Assembly (NCBI GenBank): GCA_028678555.1
Contig: JAJRDF010000054.1
Span: 1 to 8,544, forward strand
DNA: 8,544 nucleotides
Direction: 5' to 3'
DNA from: Methanomicrobiales archaeon
GTDB taxonomy: Archaea; Halobacteriota; Methanomicrobia; Methanomicrobiales; JACTUA01
In this document: one piece after another, positions 4,802 through 8,544 of the stretch
Numbering within the stretch: the stretch's first letter is position 1
Layout: each line of letters starts with the position of its first letter
The notes under the pieces: generated by a model
Seen by the model: only the letters and a program-made list of their open reading frames with translations
The model's database searches: none
Told to the model about the DNA's origin: nothing
Translations under genes and position numbers: made by a program

Positions 4802-5923
4802 TCACCGCCCCGTATCCCCCCGGATCTCCCGCGTGGGATCCAGGAGCACCGGGGTCTCCAGGCCGATGAAGGAGAGAGCGGCCACCGCCCCGATGACCCC
4901 TCTTCCGCCCTCGATGCGAATCCCGCAGTGCTCTGCCACCGCGACGGCGGCCTTGCGGGTCACCACCTGCCGGCGCACCCGGTTCCCGTACTCCCGCAGC
5001 TCCATCGGGACCGTGAACCCCGTCTTCACGGCGAGCCCCCACTCCGGTGAGAGGGACTCGTCGGAGATGAACCGGAGGGAACGGTCCTGCACCACCTGGC
5101 AGGATTCCGGTGCCACCGCCACCTCGATGAAGCTGCAGGAGTTGCCGCCCGTCTTCTCTTTCAGGTCCGGGTAGAGCATGGCCACGTGGTGCCCGATGGG
5201 AATCACGCCCGGGAGGGAGGAGACCTGCTGCAGGAGGGCCAGGGATACGGCAAAGGTGGCCCCCCCCTCCCTGGAATCGGTATCGTCGATGCCAATGGCC
5301 ACGTACCGGAGGGCCCGGGTGGTGACCTCGCCCTCGACGAGCATCCCGTCCTTCCGGAGATCCACCCGCTCCACGCCGGCAGCCATCCCCATCATGTCGG
5401 TGAGGGAGTAGGCGGGACCGCCGATGCAGCGGATCCGCTGCACAATGGTATCCCCCTCCTTCCGCAGGCCGACTACGCCGACGGCCGGTGAGGGATGGAG
5501 TCCGATCCTGGCGTCGGCCTCACCCAGGGTGGCGCACTCCCGGAGAAGGGTGCCGTCCCGGGAGACCCGGGAGAGGATCCCCCCCGCCTGCCGGTGGTGG
5601 AACTCGCAGAACGCGGCACTGCCCGTGGAGAGGCACTCGTGGTAGATCTCCACCCGGTCCCCGTCGATGGTGGTGAAGATCCGGCGGCAGGCGCTCCGGG
5701 GAAGGACGCTCACTGCCTGGAACCGGGCCGGTGCCCGCCCCCGCTTCCCTTCCTTCTGGACCACGCATCCCTCGTCCATCAGGCGGGTGATCCAGTCCTG
5801 GGCGGTGGACCGGGGAACCCCTGCCTCCTCCGCGATATCGCTAACCGTGAAGTAGCCCTGCTCCAGCGTGAACCGCCGGATCAGCTCCAGGTATTCCTTC
5901 CGCCGCTCAATGAGCCCCGGCAT
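4802..5923 (-). CDS. Winged-HTH protein fused to a TiaS / methanogenesis marker 11-like domain
   Basis: The product is 373 residues from ATG 5921-5923, with GGGGAG a few bases upstream. The start overlaps the last 17 bases of the homoserine dehydrogenase gene. Residues about 10-68 form a winged helix-turn-helix (EQGYFTVSDIAEEAGVPRST, then AQDWITRLMDEGCVV and a basic wing KEGKRGRAPARF). The remainder resembles the family of tRNA-Ile2 agmatinylcytidine synthetase (TiaS) and methanogenesis marker protein 11: the phosphate-binding motif AIGIDDTDS (209-217), GGATFAVS (220-227), the KTGGNSC segment (257-263) and a closing GGRGVIGAVAAL (339-350). TiaS itself lacks an N-terminal HTH and carries OB-fold and Zn-ribbon domains C-terminally; neither is visible here, so this is not the canonical tRNA enzyme. 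It could be a regulator that senses a nucleotide or amino-acid signal, or an enzyme recruited to DNA or RNA. The operon context points to homoserine-family metabolism. The function is unknown. Confidence 0.8.
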   Translation of the reverse strand: MPGLIERRKEYLELIRRFTLEQGYFTVSDIAEEAGVPRSTAQDWITRLMDEGCVVQKEGKRGRAPARFQAVSVLPRSACRRIFTTIDGDRVEIYHECLSTGSAAFCEFHHRQAGGILSRVSRDGTLLRECATLGEADARIGLHPSPAVGVVGLRKEGDTIVQRIRCIGGPAYSLTDMMGMAAGVERVDLRKDGMLVEGEVTTRALRYVAIGIDDTDSREGGATFAVSLALLQQVSSLPGVIPIGHHVAMLYPDLKEKTGGNSCSFIEVAVAPESCQVVQDRSLRFISDESLSPEWGLAVKTGFTVPMELREYGNRVRRQVVTRKAAVAVAEHCGIRIEGGRGVIGAVAALSFIGLETPVLLDPTREIRGDTGR

Positions 5924-6893
5924 GGTGCTCCCCGAGGTAGAGGAGGTCGCCGATGACCGCGCTGGCCGTCTCCACGGACCCTGCGCCCTTCCCGATGAAG
6001 GTGAGCTCGCCGGCCAGGTCGGTGTGGAGCGTGACAGCGTTGAGTGTCCCTTCCACCAGCAGGGGATGGCCCTGGGGGATGATCCGGGGCGAGACCCGGA
6101 GCAGACCCTTCTCCGGGATGGCCTCGGCGATGAGCCGGATCGTGGTTTCCCTGTCGCAGGCGAGCCGGATGGCCTCGGGCGTGATCAGGTCGATACCGGT
6201 GATCTCCACGTCGTCCAGCGTGACCCCCAGGTCCCAGACCGTATTCGCCAGGATCACGAGCTTCAGCGCGGCATCGATCCCCTTCACGTCGTAGGTGGGG
6301 TCTGCCTCCGCATACCCCATCTCCCGCGCTTCGGCGAGTGCCTGGTCGTAGGTGAGGCCCTCGTCCTCCATCCGGGTCAGGATGAAGTTGCAGGTGCCGT
6401 TCATGACCCCGTGGAGGGCTTGTACCTGGTTCCCGAGGAGATCGTGCTGCAGGATGTGGAGCACGGGGATCGCCCCGCACACCGTTGCCTCGTACCGGAG
6501 CTGGACCCCGTGGGAGACGGCCAGCGCGTGGAGCCGTCGGTGGGCCAGGGCGATGGGCCCCTTGTTGGAGGTGACCACGTGCTTCCCCCGGGAGAGGGCA
6601 TGGACGATGTGCGTCGTGGCCGGTTCCCCGTCATCGATCCGGGTGGGGGACACCTCCACCAGGGCATCGTACTCGGCCCCGTCCACCACATTCAGGGGTG
6701 AGACCTGGCGGTCCCCGCAGAGGCCTTTCTTCTCCTTCCGGTCCAGTGCAGCGGGAAGGTCGATCCCCTCCGGGTCCATGATACCGCTCCGGGAATCGGC
6801 GAGTCCGGTGACGGTGATCCCCGGATCCTTCTCCTGGATCACCCGGGCGATGCCCCTTCCCACCGAACCGAACCCCAGGATCGCGATCCTCAT
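5907..6893 (-). CDS. hom: Homoserine dehydrogenase
   Basis: The product is 328 residues from ATG 6891-6893, which overlaps the stop of the ACT gene (ATGA) and has GGAGG seven bases upstream. The GTG at 6899 sits too close to that site to be the start. The enzyme reduces aspartate semialdehyde to homoserine with NAD(P)H in the cytoplasm, at the branch leading to threonine and methionine/homocysteine. The N-terminal Rossmann fold has GFGSVG (7-12). TSNKGP (108-113), MNGTCNF (164-170) and the active-site region YAEADPTYDVKG...DAALKL (194-212, with Asp207 and Lys211 in the catalytic positions) follow, and GKGAG (301-305) closes the fold. The length fits the short archaeal form without a C-terminal ACT domain or an aspartokinase fusion. 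Feedback control may be supplied by the ACT protein encoded just upstream. Confidence 0.95.
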   Translation of the reverse strand: MRIAILGFGSVGRGIARVIQEKDPGITVTGLADSRSGIMDPEGIDLPAALDRKEKKGLCGDRQVSPLNVVDGAEYDALVEVSPTRIDDGEPATTHIVHALSRGKHVVTSNKGPIALAHRRLHALAVSHGVQLRYEATVCGAIPVLHILQHDLLGNQVQALHGVMNGTCNFILTRMEDEGLTYDQALAEAREMGYAEADPTYDVKGIDAALKLVILANTVWDLGVTLDDVEITGIDLITPEAIRLACDRETTIRLIAEAIPEKGLLRVSPRIIPQGHPLLVEGTLNAVTLHTDLAGELTFIGKGAGSVETASAVIGDLLYLGEHHAGAH

Positions 6894-7393
6894 CCGCACT
6901 CCTCCAGCGGTTCCACGATCAGGATCTCCTTTGCTGCCGAGACTTTCCGGAGGAGGGCCACCGCCTTGTTCATGTCAGTGGCAGTGGCGGTCTTCAGGGT
7001 GATGCGGGCGCTGGACCGCTCGTTGATGGCAGGCATAACGAGGGAGAGCTCGGAGACCTCCGCGTACCCGGTACGGTCGATCTGGTCCACGGTGTCGCTG
7101 ATATCGGTGTGCATGATATGGCCGATCATGAGGAGCGATCGCTGGAGGAAGAGCCGTTCCTTCCCAATCCGCGTGATGGTGACCCCGCGCCTCTTGATCT
7201 GCCCTACCAGATCGTCCAGGCGCCCCTCGGGGAGATCCAGGACGATCTGCACATCCAGCACACCGGAGTCAGAGTCAGGGTCCCGCTGGTGGATGACCGC
7301 GATGATGTTGCCCCCGCATTCCGAGATGGGGGTCAGCACCGAGACCAGCTGGCCCGGGGTATCCTTCATCTCCAGTTTCATGGAGGCCCGCAT
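6890..7393 (-). CDS. Double ACT-domain protein, probable amino-acid sensor
   Basis: The product is 167 residues from ATG 7391-7393, with AGGTGG a few bases upstream; ATG 7381 (MKLEMKD) is an alternative four residues in. The first ACT domain (about 5-78) shows the classic opening LEMKDTPGQLVSVLTPISECGG followed by NIIAVIHQRD. The second half (about 86-162) also has a beta-alpha-beta pattern (LMIGHIMHTDISDTVDQID, then ARITLKTATATDMNKAVALLRK) and reads as a second, more divergent ACT-like domain. ACT domains bind amino acids and control enzymes or regulators. This gene overlaps hom by ATGA and leads the operon, and the dehydrogenase lacks its own ACT domain, so a separate regulatory subunit responsive to threonine, methionine or a related amino acid is the simplest reading. 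The ligand cannot be read from sequence. Confidence 0.87.
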   Translation of the reverse strand: MRASMKLEMKDTPGQLVSVLTPISECGGNIIAVIHQRDPDSDSGVLDVQIVLDLPEGRLDDLVGQIKRRGVTITRIGKERLFLQRSLLMIGHIMHTDISDTVDQIDRTGYAEVSELSLVMPAINERSSARITLKTATATDMNKAVALLRKVSAAKEILIVEPLEECG

Positions 7394-7410
7394 CGAACCA
7401 CCTGGACCAA

Positions 7411-7435
7411 TGTATATGTTCCCTCCATGATAAGC
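7411..7435 (-). promoter_or_regulatory. Promoter region of the ACT-hom operon
   Basis: Two TATA-like elements lie on the minus strand. CTTATCATGG (7424-7433) would start transcription near 7405 and leave a short leader with AGGTGG. ACATATACA (7411-7419) is closer to the consensus but would start at about 7389, inside the ORF; it would only fit initiation at ATG 7381. Which of the two is used is not decided by the sequence. Confidence 0.4.
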
Positions 7436-7448
7436 CTATGATATTGGA

Positions 7449-7490
7449 CCGTGCGGGGACGGGGATTCTCCCTCCGTTTATCCTGCACGG
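7449..7490 (+). promoter_or_regulatory. Promoter of the hydrogenase maturation protease gene with flanking inverted repeat
   Basis: The TATA candidate GTTTATCC (7476-7483) predicts a start near 7507 and a leader of about 29 nt. CCGTGC (7449-7454) and GCACGG (7485-7490) form an inverted repeat around it, and GCACGG recurs at 7521-7526. The repeats could be regulator half-sites or chance in GC-rich DNA. Confidence 0.4.
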
Positions 7491-7535
7491 CCCGGGGGAG
7501 AGGCGGGGCACCGGATCCCTGCACGGGAGCTTTCG

Positions 7536-7982
7536 ATGAAGGGAAGGACACGGATCATTGCCTGCGGTAATCCTCTGCTGGGCAACGATGCGGCCGGCCT
7601 CCGGGTCATGGCCCTCCTCCAGGAGATCCGCCCTGATCTGGACATGGTGGAGGGGGGGCTGGGTGGGCTTGGTCTTATCCCCCTGATGGAGGGGGCAGAC
7701 CGGATCATCATCGTCGATGCCACCCAGGGGATGGGGGCACCGGGAGACGTCCGGATATTCCGGGCCCTGCCCCCGTCCCGGCTCTTCCCCCTCTCGCTGC
7801 ATGACCTGGGAGTGGTGGAGGCCATCCAGGTGGCCCGGGAACTGGGGATCGCACCTGAGATTGTGATCGTGGGAATCGAAGGGGGAGCGCCCGGCGGGTA
7901 CACCATCGGCCTGGATCCCGCGGTGGAGGGGGGGGTGCAGGAGGCCTGCCGGCGGATCATCGCCATGATTGACGAGGAATGA
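7536..7982 (+). CDS. [NiFe]-hydrogenase maturation protease (peptidase M52, HyaD/HycI type)
   Basis: The product is 148 residues from ATG 7536, with GGGAG six bases upstream (7525-7529). M52 proteases bind nickel in the immature large subunit of a [NiFe] hydrogenase and cut off its C-terminal peptide after the metal centre is inserted, in the cytoplasm. The N-terminal signature GNPLLGNDAAG (11-21) provides Asp18 in the place of the metal ligand of HybD, IIVDAT provides Asp61, and SLHDLGV provides His89, so all three nickel ligands are present. Residues 105-114 (GIAPEIVIVG) form the next core strand. The length fits the family. No hydrogenase structural gene or other maturation factor is in the window, so the target (F420-reducing, F420-nonreducing or energy-converting hydrogenase) cannot be named. 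It is divergent from the ACT-hom operon. Confidence 0.92.
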   Translation: MKGRTRIIACGNPLLGNDAAGLRVMALLQEIRPDLDMVEGGLGGLGLIPLMEGADRIIIVDATQGMGAPGDVRIFRALPPSRLFPLSLHDLGVVEAIQVARELGIAPEIVIVGIEGGAPGGYTIGLDPAVEGGVQEACRRIIAMIDEE

Positions 7983-8040
7983 AGGATTCTCCCTGAGGGC
8001 ACTCCGTCACAGGAAGAGTCGTTTCTTCGCTTTGGTGACA

Positions 8041-8085
8041 GGGAGGGTGCCCTGCCCCCTCCCGATGCCCTCCCCTGGTGAGGAT
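8041..8085 (-). repeat. G-rich hairpin repeat, copy B
   Basis: The copy reads on the minus strand from ATCCTCAC (8078-8085) to the hairpin. The stem pairs 8041-8050 with 8054-8063 around a 3-nt loop, with one mismatch (T8048/C8056). Four G runs on the minus strand (8072-8075, 8068-8070, 8061-8063, 8055-8059) complete a G-quadruplex motif. Confidence 0.8.
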
Positions 8086-8153
8086 AGGCTGAGCCTTTCT
8101 GTCTCCGGATAACCCTTGAAGGAATAATTGCCGGAACACCATTGGAAGTGGAT

Positions 8154-8198
8154 ATCCTCACGGGGGTGGGACCCGGGAGGTGGCATACCCCCTCCCGG
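8154..8198 (+). repeat. G-rich hairpin repeat, copy D
   Basis: The copy starts ATCCTCACGGGGGTGGG. The stem pairs CCGGGAGGTGG (8173-8183) with 8188-8198 around loop CATA and has one T/C mismatch (8181/8190). Its third-to-fourth G runs are interrupted (AGGTGG), so the quadruplex motif is incomplete in this copy. Confidence 0.8.
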
Positions 8199-8255
8199 CC
8201 ACAATCACATAAATCCGCTGGGAAGGGGAAGAGTCGTTTCTTTGCTCCCGTGACC

Positions 8256-8299
8256 GAGAGGGGGCTTTGCCCCCTCCCGACGCCTCCCCCGATGAGGAT
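8256..8299 (-). repeat. G-rich hairpin repeat, copy C
   Basis: The copy reads on the minus strand from ATCCTCATCGGGGGAGG to the hairpin. The stem pairs 8256-8265 with 8269-8278 around loop TTT (plus strand) with a single A/C mismatch (8257/8277). One of the four G runs has only two bases, so the quadruplex would be weak. Its ATCCTCATCGGGGGAGG block is identical to that of copy A. Confidence 0.8.
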
Positions 8300-8367
8300 A
8301 GACTGAGCCGTTCTGTACCAGTTCATCCTACTGGAGGCTCGCTGCCCGAAAACCGATGGAAGCGGCT

Positions 8368-8409
8368 ATCCTCACGGGGGTGGGACCGGGAGGGGGGCGC
8401 CCCCTCCCG
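8368..8409 (+). repeat. G-rich hairpin repeat, copy E
   Basis: The copy starts ATCCTCACGGGGGTGGG. A perfect 10-bp stem (8387-8396 with 8400-8409) closes on loop GCG. G runs at 8376-8380, 8382-8384, 8388-8390 and 8392-8397 make a complete G-quadruplex motif. It is followed by ACCGAATGTG, as in copy A. Confidence 0.85.
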
Positions 8410-8446
8410 CTGAGCGGAGAACCGAATGTGTGAGAGGAGTGCCCGC

Positions 8447-8544
8447 TCAGAGCCTTCTCAGCTTCTGTTCCACCTTCTCAAAGAAGTTCTTCCCCGCGTT
8501 CACGAACAGGGCGGGATCCGGGGATCGCCCGACGTCCAGCACCG
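8447..8544 (-). CDS. C-terminal end of an unidentified protein (partial)
   Basis: A minus-strand frame enters from the right edge and ends at TGA 8447-8449, giving 31 full codons. The tail reads VLDVGRSPDPALFVNAG and then KNFFEKVEQKLRRL, a charged amphipathic helix typical of a real C-terminus. The frame, composition and position just outside the repeat block support a genuine gene. I cannot assign a family from this fragment. The start and most of the protein lie beyond the window. Confidence 0.6.
   Translation of the reverse strand, partial: VLDVGRSPDPALFVNAGKNFFEKVEQKLRRL

Larger units (their letters stand above)
8013..8424. repeat. Two imperfect tandem units of ~215 bp made of head-to-head hairpin repeats
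   Basis: Unit 1 starts with GAAGAGTCGTTTCTT at 8013 and unit 2 with the same words at 8228. Within each unit, a minus-oriented hairpin repeat (8041 and 8256, offset 215) faces a plus-oriented one (8154 and 8368, offset 214). Between the pair lies a spacer of about 70 bp that is similar only at its edges (CTGAGCC with TTCTGT, and TGGAAG). The stretch fills the space between the convergent stops of the hydrogenase protease gene (7982) and the gene at the right edge (8449). It holds no credible coding sequence and no transposase. The architecture recalls small nonautonomous elements or duplicated bidirectional termination structures. Confidence 0.8.

Noticed and set aside
4761..5042. N-terminal extension of the small Cys/His protein
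   Set aside because: The upstream codons overlap the IDDTD gene in another frame and give an Arg/Gly-rich, non-protein-like composition. ATG 4760 has a good ribosome-binding site.
7478..8326. Long minus-strand open frame (282 codons) across the repeat block and antisense to the hydrogenase protease
   Set aside because: Its sequence is low-complexity (Pro/Arg/Ser-rich), it reads through the hairpin repeats, and it opposes a well-supported enzyme gene. Copies A and C, read in the same orientation, yield the same spurious peptide ILIGGG-GRGQSPL, which explains its apparent repeats.
8013..8424. CRISPR array
   Set aside because: There are only two long imperfect units in mixed orientation with no short identical repeats and regular spacers, and no cas genes nearby.

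Overview
The window looks like a chromosomal segment of a methanogenic archaeon, most likely from the Methanomicrobiales. The evidence is archaeal TATA-type promoters, leaderless starts, an archaeal-type diphthamide ligase, a protein resembling methanogenesis marker 11/TiaS, a [NiFe]-hydrogenase maturation protease and high GC content. The assignment rests on gene content alone and no database was searched.

Layout, left to right: (1) the 5' part of a minus-strand small membrane protein (1-183, TTG start) that leaves the window; (2) an intergenic region with a strong palindrome, then tRNA-Leu(UAG) (409-493); (3) a membrane PAS-domain protein without an output domain (550-1185, +); (4) two minus-strand genes, a Yip1-like membrane protein (1201-1809) and a PHP-domain phosphoesterase (1953-2684); (5) about 560 bp of noncoding DNA (2685-3241) with a tandem direct repeat, a G-rich hairpin repeat and several smaller hairpins; (6) a translationally coupled pair, a Dph6-type diphthine-ammonia ligase (3242-3922) and a class I glutamine amidotransferase (3919-4485); (7) converging on it, a four-gene minus-strand operon that reads from right to left as a double ACT-domain protein (6890-7393), homoserine dehydrogenase (5907-6893), a winged-helix protein fused to a TiaS/marker-11-like IDDTD domain (4802-5923), and an 80-residue Cys/His protein (4518-4760); (8) divergent from this operon, a hydrogenase maturation protease (7536-7982, +); (9) about 460 bp of noncoding DNA built from two imperfect 215-bp tandem units (8013-8424); (10) the last 31 codons of a minus-strand gene of unknown function (8447-8544).

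How the genes fit together: the ACT protein and homoserine dehydrogenase overlap by ATGA, and the dehydrogenase has no ACT domain of its own, so the ACT protein is a plausible allosteric subunit or amino-acid sensor for the homoserine branch (threonine, methionine/homocysteine). The HTH-IDDTD protein overlaps the end of the dehydrogenase gene and may be the operon's regulator or an RNA-linked enzyme. In the opposite operon the amidotransferase could feed ammonia from glutamine to the diphthamide ligase.

The most unusual content is noncoding. A repeat family occurs five times (one copy near 2989, four copies at 8041-8409). Each copy carries a GC-rich 9-10 bp hairpin with a 3-4 nt loop, preceded by extra G runs. 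In three copies these runs complete a canonical G-quadruplex motif that would compete with the hairpin. At the right end the copies are arranged as head-to-head pairs, tandemly duplicated.
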